Assembly (NCBI GenBank): GCA_021413445.1
Contig: JAIOQI010000006.1
Span: forward strand, 1-46,927
Reading direction: 5' to 3'
Source: Alphaproteobacteria bacterium
GTDB taxonomy: Bacteria > Pseudomonadota > Alphaproteobacteria > Micavibrionales > UBA2020
DNA length: 46,927 nucleotides
Part shown: positions 1 to 9,564 of the stretch, piece by piece
How the letters are laid out: the number at the start of each line of letters is the position of its first letter
Numbering within the stretch: position 1 is the stretch's first letter
The notes under the pieces: model-generated
What the model was told of the DNA's origin: nothing
Seen by the model: only the letters and a program-made list of their open reading frames with translations
The model's database searches: none
Position numbers and translations under genes: made by a program

Positions 1-2
1 AT

Positions 3-455
3 CCCGCCGGCCCGCAGGTGGTCAGCCCGGAAACCTCCCACCGCCTCCGGCAATTGCTGGAATTGACGGTCGTGAACGGCACCGGCAACAACGCTTCTGT
101 CGAAGGCTATAACGTCGGCGGAAAAACCGGCACCGCCGAAAAAAATATCCATGGCAGTTACGAGCACAACGCATTATTGTCTTCATTTCTCGGCGTCTTC
201 CCGATCGAGGCGCCGCGCTACGCGGTGCTGGCGATCCTCGACGAGCCGCAGGGGACGAAGGATACTTCCGGCTTCGCCACCGGCGGCTGGACGGCCGCCC
301 CGGTCGTGGCGCGGGTGGTTGAACAGCTGGGGCCGCTGTACCAGATCCCGCCGGACCTGGAGCGCACCCGCAAGAATATTGATGCCGAGATGGGTATGTA
401 TCTCAAGGAATTAAAGGAAGGAAGCTCTCTTGCGTCTCTTGGAACTGATCACTGA
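3..455 (+). CDS. ftsI: FtsI (PBP3) C-terminal fragment, cut by window start
   Basis: This is the last 150 residues of the division transpeptidase that cross-links septal peptidoglycan in the periplasm. The frame is open from base 3, so the start lies upstream of the window. The motif VGGKTGTAEK contains the KTG box of penicillin-binding transpeptidase domains. It is followed by the FLGVFP and YAVLAILDEP strands usual after KTG in FtsI. The SxxK and SxN motifs are outside the window. The gene overlaps murE by 26 bases, and the order ftsI-murE-murF is the standard dcw order, which favours FtsI over other class B PBPs. Confidence 0.93.
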   Translation, partial: PAGPQVVSPETSHRLRQLLELTVVNGTGNNASVEGYNVGGKTGTAEKNIHGSYEHNALLSSFLGVFPIEAPRYAVLAILDEPQGTKDTSGFATGGWTAAPVVARVVEQLGPLYQIPPDLERTRKNIDAEMGMYLKELKEGSSLASLGTDH

Positions 456-1920
456 TGCTGACGGCCTGAAAGTCAGCGACCTTGGCCTTGCCGCCGGTAT
501 CGAGATCAGGGGCATCACTTCGGATTCGCGCGAAGTGCGGGCGGGGTATCTTTTTGCCGCCTTCCCCGGCGCCAAGCTGGATGGCCGCCGCTTCATCGAA
601 GACGCGGTGAAGCAGGGCGCCGCCGCCGTGCTGGCGCCGGAAGGAACCTCGGCGCCGTCCTCTGTCGTGCTCCTGACGGCCCAAAACCCGCGCCGCTGTT
701 TCTCCCGGATGGCCGCCGTCTTTTACGGCAAGCAGATGGAGGTGATGGCTGCCGTCACGGGCACCAACGGCAAAAGCTCCACCGTCAGTTTCTGCCGCCA
801 GATGTGGCAGTCGCTGGGGCATTCCGCCGCCTGTCTCGGCACCCTCGGCATCGTCGCGAATTTCGCCAATGGCGCGGGCATCAACCGTCCCGGCCTGCTC
901 ACCACGCCGGACCCGGTCACGCTGCATGCCGAGCTCGCCGAGCTGGAGGCCGCCGGCGTCACGCATCTCGCCTTCGAGGCCTCCAGCCAGGGGCTGGACC
1001 AATACCGGCTGGACGGCGTGCGCGTTACCGCCGCCGGCTTCACCAACCTGACCCGCGACCATCTGGACTACCACGGCACGATGGACGCTTACCTGCAGGC
1101 CAAGCTGCGCCTGTTCAGCGACGTGCTGACGGAGGACGGCATCGCCGTCGTCAACCGCGACATGCCTTATTTTGAGGCGGTCAGCGCGGTGTGCAAAAAA
1201 CGCGGCATCCGCGTGATCGATTTCGGCGCCGGGGCCAAAGACATCCGCCTGTGCAAGCAAAAGCCGCTCACCGACGGGCAGTTTATCGAGCTGACGGTGT
1301 TCGGCGCGCGTTACGACCTGGAGCTGCCGCTGGTCGGCGATTTCCAGGCTTCCAATGCGCTGTGCGCGCTGGGGCTGGTGATTGCCGAAGACCCGGACAA
1401 TAAATCCCTGCACAAGCAGGCCATTTCCGCCATGGAGCGGCTGCACAGCGTGCGCGGCCGCCTTGAATTCGCGGCCAGGCACCCGAACGGCGCTTCCATC
1501 TATGTCGATTACGCCCATACTCCCGACGGTCTGGAGACCATGCTTAAGGCCTTGCGCCCGCATACGCCGAAAAAACTTCATGTCGTGTTCGGCTGCGGCG
1601 GCGACCGCGACCGCGGCAAGCGCCCGATGATGGGTGAAATCGCCCTGCGCCTCGCCGACGCCGTGATTGTGACCGACGACAACCCGCGCACCGAGGACGC
1701 GGCCTTCGTGCGCAGCGAAATCATGAAAGGCGCGCCGTCGGCGCTGGAAATCGCCGGGCGCCGCGAGGCGATTGGCAAAGCTATCCGCCGCCTGAACCCC
1801 GGCGATGTCCTGGTCATCGCCGGAAAAGGCCATGAGCAGGGGCAGATTATCGGCAAGGAAACTTTGCCGTTCGATGACGTTAGCGAAGCGCGCGCCGCTG
1901 TTCTTGGGGTGACAAAATGA
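430..1920 (+). CDS. murE: UDP-MurNAc-L-Ala-D-Glu:meso-diaminopimelate ligase MurE
   Basis: Cytoplasmic ligase that adds the third stem residue to UDP-MurNAc-dipeptide using ATP. The product is 496 residues, normal for MurE. The ATP-binding motif TGTNGKSS lies near residues 110-117. DNPR near residues 417-420 is the signature of enzymes that take meso-diaminopimelate and not lysine, as expected for a Gram-negative. I chose the TTG at 430 because GGAAGGAAG lies just upstream and the N-terminus fits MurE. It starts inside the end of ftsI, and its stop overlaps the murF start (ATGA), so translational coupling is likely. Confidence 0.96.
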   Translation: MRLLELITDADGLKVSDLGLAAGIEIRGITSDSREVRAGYLFAAFPGAKLDGRRFIEDAVKQGAAAVLAPEGTSAPSSVVLLTAQNPRRCFSRMAAVFYGKQMEVMAAVTGTNGKSSTVSFCRQMWQSLGHSAACLGTLGIVANFANGAGINRPGLLTTPDPVTLHAELAELEAAGVTHLAFEASSQGLDQYRLDGVRVTAAGFTNLTRDHLDYHGTMDAYLQAKLRLFSDVLTEDGIAVVNRDMPYFEAVSAVCKKRGIRVIDFGAGAKDIRLCKQKPLTDGQFIELTVFGARYDLELPLVGDFQASNALCALGLVIAEDPDNKSLHKQAISAMERLHSVRGRLEFAARHPNGASIYVDYAHTPDGLETMLKALRPHTPKKLHVVFGCGGDRDRGKRPMMGEIALRLADAVIVTDDNPRTEDAAFVRSEIMKGAPSALEIAGRREAIGKAIRRLNPGDVLVIAGKGHEQGQIIGKETLPFDDVSEARAAVLGVTK

Positions 1921-3356
1921 CAAAAAACATCCTGTGGACAGCCGCAGAAATCGTTCAGGCCACCGGCGGCGCGACCACCAAGGACTTTGAATGCAGCGGC
2001 GTCTCCATCGACACCCGCACCCTGAAGCCGGGCGACCTTTTTATCGCGCTGAAGGGTGATGCGCTGGACGGCCATGACTATGTGGAGATGGCTTTCAGGG
2101 CGGGGGCGGCGGCGGCCCTCGTTAAAAAAGAATTCATCCCCAAATCGGACGCGCCTCTCGTCCGGGTCGATGACACCATGACCGCACTGGAAAATCTGGG
2201 CAAGGCCGCGCGCGACCGTTCACATGCGAAAATTATCGCCGTCACCGGCTCGGCGGGCAAGACCGGCACCAAGGAAATGCTGGCGATCGCCTTCGGCGCG
2301 CTGGGCAAGACCCACGCCAGCAAAAAAAGCTTCAACAACCACTGGGGCGTGCCGCTGTCGCTGAGCACGATGCCGAAAGACGCCGCCTACGGCATTTTCG
2401 AGCTGGGCATGAACCATGTCGGGGAGCTGGCGCAGCTGACGGCGCAGGTGCGGCCGCATATCGCGCTCATCACCACGGTCGAGCCCGTGCACATCGAGCA
2501 TTTCAAGAACGTCGAGGAGATCGCCGACGCCAAGGCGGAAATTTTCTTAAGTATGGACAAGGACGGCATCGCCGTGCTGAATTTCGACAACCCGCATTTC
2601 GCGCGGTTGAAGGGCTATGCGGAAAAGCGCGGCATCGTAAAAATCTTCTCCTTCGGCGAGGACGAGGACGCGCAGTCGCGCCTGATCGACTGCGCCCTGC
2701 ACGCCGACAGCAGCCATATCACCGCCGAGATCCTGGGCGAGCGCATCAAATACAAGCTGAATATTCCCGGCAAGCATATCGCCATGAATTCCCTCGGCGT
2801 CTTCACCATCGTCAAGGCTGCCGGCGGCAACCTGGCCGCGGCGGCCGAGGCGCTGCGGAATTCCATGCCCGTCGAGGGCCGCGGCAACCGCATCCTGGTG
2901 ACCATCGCCGAAGGCCAGCCGCCGCTGACCATCATCAACGAAAGCTACAACGCCAACCCGGCTTCGATGCTGGCCGCCTTTAAAGTTTTTGAAATGGCCG
3001 TGCCGCCCGCCGGCGGGCGCCGTATCGCGGTGCTGGGCGACATGCTGGAGCTGGGCCGCGACGGCCCGCGCCTGCACGCCGAACTGGCCAACCCCTTGTT
3101 GAAGGCGAAAACCGACCTGGTCTTCTGCTGCGGGGCGCAGATGGACGCGCTGTATCATGTGCTGCCGCCGGACTGGCGCGGCGCCCACACCAAGGACAGC
3201 CAGGAGCTGGCCAAGCAGGTGGCCGCCGCCGTCGGGCCCGGGGATATCGTCCTTGTCAAGGGTTCCGCCGGCAGTAAAATGTCTTATGTCGTGCAGGCCC
3301 TGCAATCGCTGGCCCTGCCGCAGGGCAAAACAAAGGAACAATTGCATGCTCTATAA
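1917..3356 (+). CDS. murF: UDP-MurNAc-tripeptide:D-Ala-D-Ala ligase MurF
   Basis: Adds D-alanyl-D-alanine to UDP-MurNAc-tripeptide, the last cytoplasmic step of precursor synthesis. The product is 479 residues. The nucleotide-binding loop reads [12 protein letters not shown] near residues 110-121; the GKTGTK form is common in alphaproteobacterial MurF. The central ligase motif [11 protein letters not shown] is present. The ATG overlaps the murE stop by four bases. The gene runs past the mraY start by 11 bases, so the two are coupled. Confidence 0.96.
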   Translation: MTKNILWTAAEIVQATGGATTKDFECSGVSIDTRTLKPGDLFIALKGDALDGHDYVEMAFRAGAAAALVKKEFIPKSDAPLVRVDDTMTALENLGKAARDRSHAKIIAVTGSAGKTGTKEMLAIAFGALGKTHASKKSFNNHWGVPLSLSTMPKDAAYGIFELGMNHVGELAQLTAQVRPHIALITTVEPVHIEHFKNVEEIADAKAEIFLSMDKDGIAVLNFDNPHFARLKGYAEKRGIVKIFSFGEDEDAQSRLIDCALHADSSHITAEILGERIKYKLNIPGKHIAMNSLGVFTIVKAAGGNLAAAAEALRNSMPVEGRGNRILVTIAEGQPPLTIINESYNANPASMLAAFKVFEMAVPPAGGRRIAVLGDMLELGRDGPRLHAELANPLLKAKTDLVFCCGAQMDALYHVLPPDWRGAHTKDSQELAKQVAAAVGPGDIVLVKGSAGSKMSYVVQALQSLALPQGKTKEQLHAL

Positions 3357-4431
3357 CCTGCTCTACCCGCTGGCGGAACATTTCCAGCTCTTCAACCTGT
3401 TCAAATACCTGACCTTCCGCTCCGCCGGCGCCATCCTCACCGCGCTGGTCATCAGTTTCCTGATCGGCCCCGCCGTGATCCGCTGGCTGAAATCGAAACA
3501 GGGCAAGGGCCAGCCGATCCGCACCGACGGGCCGGAAACGCATTTGAAAAAGCAGGGCACGCCCACCATGGGCGGGCTGATGATTATTTTTTCCGTCACA
3601 GTCTCGACCTTGCTGTGGGTGGATCTTCACAACCTGTATATGTGGATCGTCCTCGCCGTATTCCTGAGCTACGGCGCCATCGGCCTCGCCGACGACTACG
3701 CCAAGCTGACCAAAAGCAGCCACAAGGGCGTTCCCGGCAAGCTGCGCCTGCTGCTGGAATGCCTGATCGCAATGGTCGCCGTGATGGGCGTGATGCTGCT
3801 GACGGCGGACCCCCTCAACGACACTCTCGCCATACCTTTTTTCAAGAACACCCTGATTGACCTCGGCTGGTTCTTCATCCCCTTCGGCATCATCGTGATT
3901 GCCGGCGCCGCCAATGCGGTGAACCTGACCGACGGCCTCGACGGGCTGGCGATCGGCTCGATCATGATCGCCACCGCCTGCTTCGGCATCATCGCCTACC
4001 TGACCGGCAATGCGGTTTTCGCCAATTACCTGCAGATCAACAGCGTGCCGGGGGTGGGCGAGCTGGCGGTTTTCTGCGGCGCGCTGATCGGCGCGGGGCT
4101 CGGCTTCCTGTGGTACAACGCGCCGCCGGCCGCCGTGTTCATGGGCGACACCGGCTCGCTGGCGATGGGCGGCGCGCTCGGCATGGTCAGCGTCATCACC
4201 AAGCATGAAATCGTGCTGGCGATCATCGGCGGGCTGTTCGTGATGGAAACGCTGTCGGTGATCATCCAGGTTGTTTCCTTCAAGACCCGGGGCAAGCGCG
4301 TGTTCAAGATGGCGCCGATCCACCATCACTTCGAAAAGCTGGGCTGGGCGGAAACGACGGTCGTCATCCGCTTCTGGATCATCGCCATCGTGCTGGCGCT
4401 GATCGGGCTGTCAACCTTGAAACTGAGATAG
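3346..4431 (+). CDS. mraY: Phospho-MurNAc-pentapeptide transferase MraY
   Basis: Integral membrane enzyme that transfers phospho-MurNAc-pentapeptide to undecaprenyl phosphate, making lipid I. From the ATG at 3346 the product is 361 residues, typical for MraY. The frame stays open further upstream, but that extension lies inside murF and has no MraY-like sequence. Family motifs are visible: GTPTMGG near residue 70, [12 protein letters not shown] near residue 195, and the late MAPIHHHFE motif near residues 322-330. Many hydrophobic segments match the ten-helix fold. Confidence 0.96.
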   Translation: MLYNLLYPLAEHFQLFNLFKYLTFRSAGAILTALVISFLIGPAVIRWLKSKQGKGQPIRTDGPETHLKKQGTPTMGGLMIIFSVTVSTLLWVDLHNLYMWIVLAVFLSYGAIGLADDYAKLTKSSHKGVPGKLRLLLECLIAMVAVMGVMLLTADPLNDTLAIPFFKNTLIDLGWFFIPFGIIVIAGAANAVNLTDGLDGLAIGSIMIATACFGIIAYLTGNAVFANYLQINSVPGVGELAVFCGALIGAGLGFLWYNAPPAAVFMGDTGSLAMGGALGMVSVITKHEIVLAIIGGLFVMETLSVIIQVVSFKTRGKRVFKMAPIHHHFEKLGWAETTVVIRFWIIAIVLALIGLSTLKLR

Positions 4432-4433
4432 GG

Positions 4434-5807
4434 ATGATTGATTTAAGGCCGCTGAAATCAAAACTTGGTAACAAGCCGGTGGCCGTCGTCGGCCTCGGCA
4501 AGAGCGGCCTTTACACTTATGAAGCTTGCACTGCGGCGGGTATCGGCACGGTGCTTTGGGACGACAATCCGGCGGCGGTGGCCGAAGCGAAACAAAAAGG
4601 CGCCGTCACCGAGGACCTGACCAGGGCTGATTTCACCCGTTTTTCCCTGCTCTGTCTCGCGCCGGGCATCCCGCTGACGCATCCCCAGCCGCATGCGACG
4701 GTGCTGCGGGCGCGGGCCGCCGGCTGCGATATTGTCTGCGACATCGAGCTTTTTCACCGCGCTTATCCGAAAATGAAAACCATCGGCATCACCGGCACCA
4801 ACGGCAAATCCACCACCACCGCGCTGGTCGGGTATATTCTCAAGGTTGCCGGCGTCGAAGCTGCGGTCGGCGGCAACATCGGCGAGGCGTCCCTGTCGCT
4901 GCCGCAATTGTCCGGGCAGGCGACCTATGTGTTCGAATTATCCTCTTACCAACTCGACCTCTGCCCGACCTATGCGCCGGATATCGCCGTCCTGATTAAC
5001 CTGAGTCCCGACCACCTCGACCGCCACGGCGGCATGGACGGCTACATCGCCGCCAAGGAACGGATCTTCCGCGGGCCGGGCGTGGCGATTATAGGCATCG
5101 ACGATGCATGGGCGCAGGGGGTTTACGAACGCCTGAAAAAATCCGGCCAACGCAAAATCATCCCTGTTTCCTGCCTGAACACTCTCGAGCAAGGCATCTG
5201 CGTCACGGAAGACGGCGTCTTGCGCCATGACGGCAGGGAAATCGCCGACCTCAAACCGTGCCGGAGCCTGCAAGGCCAGCACAACTGGCAGAACGCGGCC
5301 ATGGCCTATGCCGCCTGCCTCTCGAACGGCGTCGCGGCGGCGCATATTATCGAGGGGCTGAAGAGTTTTCCGGGCCTCGCCCATCGGCAGAACATCGTCG
5401 CCGTGCATAACGGCGTCGCCTATATCAACGACAGCAAGGCCACCAACGACCAGGCGGCGGCGATGGCGCTGCGCACCTACAGCCCGATTTACTGGATCGC
5501 CGGCGGCAAGGCCAAGGACGGCGGCTACAGCGACTGCGAAAAATATGCCCGTCATATCCGCCACGCTTTCCTGATCGGCGACGCGCAGGAGAAAATGGCG
5601 GCCTGGGCGGCGGCGCAGAAAATCCCCTTTACCCTGTCCGGCACCCTCGACAAGGCGCTGAGTCAGGCGCACGACATGGCGCAGCGTGAAAAGCTTAAAA
5701 ACGCCGTGGTGCTGCTGTCCCCCGCCTGCGCCAGCTTTGACCAGTTCAAGAATTTCGAGCAGCGCGGCGACGTCTTCGCCGCGCTGGTCAGGAAAATCGC
5801 CCCATGA
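4434..5807 (+). CDS. murD: UDP-MurNAc-L-Ala:D-Glu ligase MurD
   Basis: Cytoplasmic ATP-dependent ligase adding D-glutamate to UDP-MurNAc-L-alanine. The product is 457 residues. An N-terminal Rossmann-like start (VAVVGLGKSGL) is followed by the ATP loop ITGTNGKSTTT near residues 119-129 and the Mur-ligase motif NLSPDHLDRHG. The INDSKATN stretch is characteristic of MurD. The ATG lies two bases after the mraY stop, and the stop overlaps ftsW by four bases. Confidence 0.96.
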   Translation: MIDLRPLKSKLGNKPVAVVGLGKSGLYTYEACTAAGIGTVLWDDNPAAVAEAKQKGAVTEDLTRADFTRFSLLCLAPGIPLTHPQPHATVLRARAAGCDIVCDIELFHRAYPKMKTIGITGTNGKSTTTALVGYILKVAGVEAAVGGNIGEASLSLPQLSGQATYVFELSSYQLDLCPTYAPDIAVLINLSPDHLDRHGGMDGYIAAKERIFRGPGVAIIGIDDAWAQGVYERLKKSGQRKIIPVSCLNTLEQGICVTEDGVLRHDGREIADLKPCRSLQGQHNWQNAAMAYAACLSNGVAAAHIIEGLKSFPGLAHRQNIVAVHNGVAYINDSKATNDQAAAMALRTYSPIYWIAGGKAKDGGYSDCEKYARHIRHAFLIGDAQEKMAAWAAAQKIPFTLSGTLDKALSQAHDMAQREKLKNAVVLLSPACASFDQFKNFEQRGDVFAALVRKIAP

Positions 5808-6928
5808 AAATACAGCTGCGCACCGAAAAATCCCTGCTCAGCCGCTGGTGGTGGTCGGTGGACCGCCTGACCCTGATGGCGCTGCTGGTCCTGATAACCG
5901 TCGGGATCGTATTGGTCACCGCCGCCTCCCCTTCGGTGGCGGAGCGTCTGGGTCTGCACCCGTTTTATTTCGTCACCCGCCAGCTGTTTTTTCTGGTGCC
6001 GGCGCTGTTCCTGATGTTCGGGGCCTCGATGATCGGCCGCAAAGCGTTGTGGCGGGCGGCCTCTGTGACGCTGGTGGTTGCCGCGTTCCTGATGGTCTTG
6101 GCGATACTGTTCGGCGCGCCGGTGAAGGGCGCGACGCGCTGGGTTTCCTTCCTCGGTTTTTCCCTGCAGCCGTCGGAATTCATCAAGCCCGCCTTCGCCG
6201 TCACCAGCGCCTGGCTGATCGCGCGGCACCAGTATGAGGAAAAATTTCCCGGCCATCAGATCGCGATGGGGGTTTACCTTGTGCTGCTGGGGCTGCTGCT
6301 GCTGCAGCCGGACCTCGGCATGTCGTTTGTGCTGTCGTGCATCTGGGGCGTGCAGGTCTTCCTCTCCGGCCTGCCGGTGCTGCTGATTGCCGGGCTGATT
6401 GTGCTGGGGGTGGCGGGGCTGTTCGGCGCCTATATGTTTTTCCCGCATGTCACCAGCCGCATCGACCGCTTCCTCGACCCCGCCGCCGGCGACAACTATC
6501 AGGTGCAGAAATCGCTCGATGCCTTCAGCCACGGCGGCTGGTTCGGCACCGGCCCCGGACACGGCCAGGTCAAGCTGACCCTGCCCGACGCCCATGCCGA
6601 TTTCGTGTTTGCCGTGGCGGGGGAGGAGTTCGGTATGCTGTTCGCTATTCTGCTGATTATGCTCTTTAGCTTCATCATCATCCGCAGCATTGTCCGTATT
6701 TACAACAGCGACGACCTGTTCATCGTGCTGGGGTCGGCGGGGCTACTGACGCAGTTCGGCCTGCAAAGCCTGATTCATATGGGTTCGTCGCTGCAATTGC
6801 TGCCGGCCAAGGGCATGACCTTGCCCTTTATCAGCTACGGCGGCTCGTCGCTGTTGTCGATGGGCCTCGGCATGGGCATGCTGCTGGCGCTGACCCGCAA
6901 GCGGGTGGAAAGCCGGGGCGGCGCATGA
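5804..6928 (+). CDS. ftsW: Septal peptidoglycan polymerase FtsW (SEDS family)
   Basis: Polytopic inner-membrane glycosyltransferase of the SEDS family that polymerises lipid II at the septum with FtsI. The product is 374 residues with about ten hydrophobic helices. The SEDS signature near the C-terminus reads PFISYGGSSLLSMGLGMG. The stretch KGATRWVSFLGFSLQPSEF is also typical of FtsW/RodA. Its place between murD and murG, with ftsI in the same cluster, identifies it as FtsW and not RodA. It overlaps both neighbours by four bases. Confidence 0.95.
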   Translation: MKIQLRTEKSLLSRWWWSVDRLTLMALLVLITVGIVLVTAASPSVAERLGLHPFYFVTRQLFFLVPALFLMFGASMIGRKALWRAASVTLVVAAFLMVLAILFGAPVKGATRWVSFLGFSLQPSEFIKPAFAVTSAWLIARHQYEEKFPGHQIAMGVYLVLLGLLLLQPDLGMSFVLSCIWGVQVFLSGLPVLLIAGLIVLGVAGLFGAYMFFPHVTSRIDRFLDPAAGDNYQVQKSLDAFSHGGWFGTGPGHGQVKLTLPDAHADFVFAVAGEEFGMLFAILLIMLFSFIIIRSIVRIYNSDDLFIVLGSAGLLTQFGLQSLIHMGSSLQLLPAKGMTLPFISYGGSSLLSMGLGMGMLLALTRKRVESRGGA

Positions 6929-8016
6929 CCGGACGGCCCATCATTCTGGCGGCTGGCGGCACCGGCGGGCATCTGTATCCGGCGGAAGCGCTGGCGCAGG
7001 AGCTGCTCAATCGCCGGCATACAGTTATCATTATCACCGACAAGCGCGGCAGCGCCTTTCAAAAACTTGGCGACAAGGTACAAATCGACTGCGTGCGCGC
7101 CGCGACTTTCAGGCCCGGCATCGTGAGCAAGATAAAAGCTGTTTTGGATATTGGCCTCGGTATTTGGCAGGCGGCCTTGCTGCTCAGGAAACTTTGTCCG
7201 GTAGTGGTTGTCGGTTTCGGCGGCTATCCCTCTTTTCCCACTGTCTTTGCGGCACAGAGGATGGGTTTCAGGACTATCCTGCATGAGCAGAACGCGGTGC
7301 TGGGCAAGGCGAACCTGTGGCTGGCCAAGGAGGCTAAGGTGATCGCCGCGTCCCTGCCGCTGGCGCGGGACAAGGTGGTTGTTACCGGCAATCCGGTGCG
7401 GGCGGGGATTTGCGCGGTCAGGAACCATCCTTATCCCGCTCTTGACGGAACCCTGGAAATTTTTATCACCGGCGGCAGCCAGGCGGCGAAGGTCTTTAGT
7501 GATGTGGTGCCCGATGCCGTGCGCCTGTTGCCGGATGAGATCAAACATCGTTTGCATGTCGTGCACCAGTGCCGCGAAGACGACATTACCGCCACGGCGG
7601 AAAAATACCGCGCGGCGGGAGTGAAAGCCGAGATCAAATCCTTTTTCAACGATATGCCGGAGAGACTATCGGCCTGTCATCTGTTTATCGGCCGCTCCGG
7701 CGCTTCGACGGTGGCGGAGATCGCGGTGGTGGGCCGCCCGGCGATTTTCGTGCCCTATCCCGGCCATGCCGACCAGCAGCAGCTGCGCAACGCCGAGATT
7801 ATCGCCCAAAAAGACGGTGGCTGGATTATCCCGCAGGAGCAGTTCACGGCGGAAACACTGGCGCGGCAGATCGGGCATCTCGCCAAAAACCCAGCGCTAT
7901 TGGAGAGCGCCGCGGCCGCCGCAAAATCCTGCGGCCAGCCGGAAGCGGTGAAAAACCTGGCGGATTTGGTGGAGCAGGAAATTTCCAGCCAGAACACTGT
8001 TATGGCAAAATCATAA
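6925..8016 (+). CDS. murG: Lipid II synthase MurG (UDP-GlcNAc transferase)
   Basis: Peripheral inner-membrane glycosyltransferase that adds GlcNAc to lipid I, producing lipid II. The product is 363 residues. The N-terminal glycine-rich loop AAGGTGGHLYPA and the C-terminal UDP-GlcNAc region (GRSGASTVAEI, then YPGHADQQQLRNAE) match the two-domain GT-B fold of MurG. The ATG overlaps the ftsW stop by four bases. It is the last gene before an 81-base AT-rich gap ahead of murC. Confidence 0.95.
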   Translation: MTGRPIILAAGGTGGHLYPAEALAQELLNRRHTVIIITDKRGSAFQKLGDKVQIDCVRAATFRPGIVSKIKAVLDIGLGIWQAALLLRKLCPVVVVGFGGYPSFPTVFAAQRMGFRTILHEQNAVLGKANLWLAKEAKVIAASLPLARDKVVVTGNPVRAGICAVRNHPYPALDGTLEIFITGGSQAAKVFSDVVPDAVRLLPDEIKHRLHVVHQCREDDITATAEKYRAAGVKAEIKSFFNDMPERLSACHLFIGRSGASTVAEIAVVGRPAIFVPYPGHADQQQLRNAEIIAQKDGGWIIPQEQFTAETLARQIGHLAKNPALLESAAAAAKSCGQPEAVKNLADLVEQEISSQNTVMAKS

Positions 8017-8041
8017 AAAACTCAACTTTCCTCTTATATTG

Positions 8042-8071
8042 TTGAAAAAGCAGGTTTATAATTTTTATAAA
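8042..8071 (+). promoter_or_regulatory. Possible promoter for murC
   Basis: The murG-murC gap is AT-rich, unlike the tightly overlapping junctions before it. TTGAAA at 8042-8047 is followed after 18 bases by TATAAA at 8066-8071. The distance to the murC start at 8098 is suitable. This suggests an internal promoter in the dcw cluster. It rests on consensus resemblance only. Confidence 0.3.
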
Positions 8072-8097
8072 AAATTATTATGAATCAGGATGATGCC

Positions 8098-9564
8098 ATG
8101 AAACAAACCTTCCCCTTCAACATCGGCACGGTGCATATCATCGGCATCGGCGGCATCGGCATGAGCGGCTATGCCGAGGTGCTGCATAACCAGGGCTACC
8201 AGGTGCAGGGCAGCGACCAGGCGGAAAGCGCCAATGTGCTGCGGCTGCGCGCCCTCGGCGTGCGGGTGATGGTCGGCCATGCCGCCGATAATATCTATGA
8301 CGAGAAAAAACAATTGTGTTCGGTGGTGGTCAGATCGACCGCGGTGAAGGACGGCAATCCGGAAGTTGTTGCTGCCCGCCAGAACAAAGTACCCGTTATT
8401 CCCCGGGTCGAGCTGCTGGCCGAGCTGATGCGCTCCAAATGGTGCATCAATATTTCCGGAACCCACGGCAAGACCACCACCACCTCGATGATCGGCCACG
8501 TGCTGGAGAAAACCGGCCTTGACCCGACTGTCATCAACGGCGGCATCATCAACGCCTACGGCAGCAACACCCGCATGGGCAAAAGCCACTGGATGGTGGT
8601 CGAGGCGGACGAGAGCGACGGCACTTTCGCCAAGCTGCCTTCGGTCGCCTCCATCATCACCAACATCGACCCGGAGCATATGGATTATTACGGCACCTTC
8701 GACAAGGTGAAGGAAGCCTTCGTCGCCTACGCCCATAACCTGCCGTTCTACGGCGTCGTGATCGCCTGCATCGACCATCCGGTGGTGGCTGAATTATTGC
8801 CGCAGTTCCAGCGCAAGACCATCACCTACGGCTTCAGCGACAAGGCCGATATCCGCGCCGTCAATGTCCAGACCACGCCGGAAGGCGTCGTTTATGATAT
8901 CCAGTTCAACTCCAGGCTCTCCCGTTTCCCGCGCGAGATGAAGGGCGTCAAGCTGCCGATGTTCGGCCCGCATAATATTCTCAATTCACTGACAACCTTT
9001 GCCGTGGGGCATGAGCTAAATCTTTCCGCCGAGAAAATCGCCGAAGCCATGAGCAAATTTTCCGGCGTCAAGCGCCGCTTCACCACCACCGGCATCGTCA
9101 ACAATATCACCATCATTGACGATTACGGCCATCACCCGACCGAGATCGCCGCCGTCCTGCAGGCCGGGCGCGAGGCGATTAGCGGCAAGGGTAATGGACG
9201 AATTATCGCCGTCGTCCAGCCGCACCGCTATACGCGGCTGTCCAACCTGTTTGAGGAATTCTGCGCCTGCTTTAAAAATGCCGACGAAGTTATCGTCGCC
9301 GACGTTTATTCCGCCGGGGAAGAGCCGATCGCGGGGGTCAACCGCGATGCGCTGGTGAGCGGCATCAAAAAACAGGGCAAGGAAAAAGTCCACGCGCTGG
9401 AATCGCCGCAGGCGCTGGCGCCGCTGGTGCAGCAAATCGCCAAACCCGGCGATTTCGTCATCTGCCTCGGCGCCGGCAGCATCACCCAGTGGGCCCATGC
9501 CCTGCCGAAAGAACTGGAGCAGCTTTCCGGCATCGCTCCGAAAGTGGCCAACGGCGCGAAATGA
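8098..9564 (+). CDS. murC: UDP-MurNAc:L-alanine ligase MurC
   Basis: Cytoplasmic ligase that attaches the first stem residue, L-alanine, to UDP-MurNAc. The product is 488 residues from the ATG at 8098. An in-frame ATG at 8080 exists, but only the later one has a spaced ribosome site (AGGA at 8086-8089) and leads directly into the HIIGIGGIGMSG nucleotide fold of MurC. The ATP loop SGTHGKTTTTSM lies near residues 120-131. DDYGHHPTEI is the conserved MurC motif. The stop overlaps the murB start by four bases. Confidence 0.95.
   Translation: MKQTFPFNIGTVHIIGIGGIGMSGYAEVLHNQGYQVQGSDQAESANVLRLRALGVRVMVGHAADNIYDEKKQLCSVVVRSTAVKDGNPEVVAARQNKVPVIPRVELLAELMRSKWCINISGTHGKTTTTSMIGHVLEKTGLDPTVINGGIINAYGSNTRMGKSHWMVVEADESDGTFAKLPSVASIITNIDPEHMDYYGTFDKVKEAFVAYAHNLPFYGVVIACIDHPVVAELLPQFQRKTITYGFSDKADIRAVNVQTTPEGVVYDIQFNSRLSRFPREMKGVKLPMFGPHNILNSLTTFAVGHELNLSAEKIAEAMSKFSGVKRRFTTTGIVNNITIIDDYGHHPTEIAAVLQAGREAISGKGNGRIIAVVQPHRYTRLSNLFEEFCACFKNADEVIVADVYSAGEEPIAGVNRDALVSGIKKQGKEKVHALESPQALAPLVQQIAKPGDFVICLGAGSITQWAHALPKELEQLSGIAPKVANGAK

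Noticed and set aside
403..1923. 506-residue minus-strand open frame opposite murE
   Set aside because: It is a shadow of high-GC codon use in murE, with no recognisable domain and a composition rich in His, Arg, Gly and Gln. Similar shadows lie opposite murF, mraY, ftsA, ftsZ and others.
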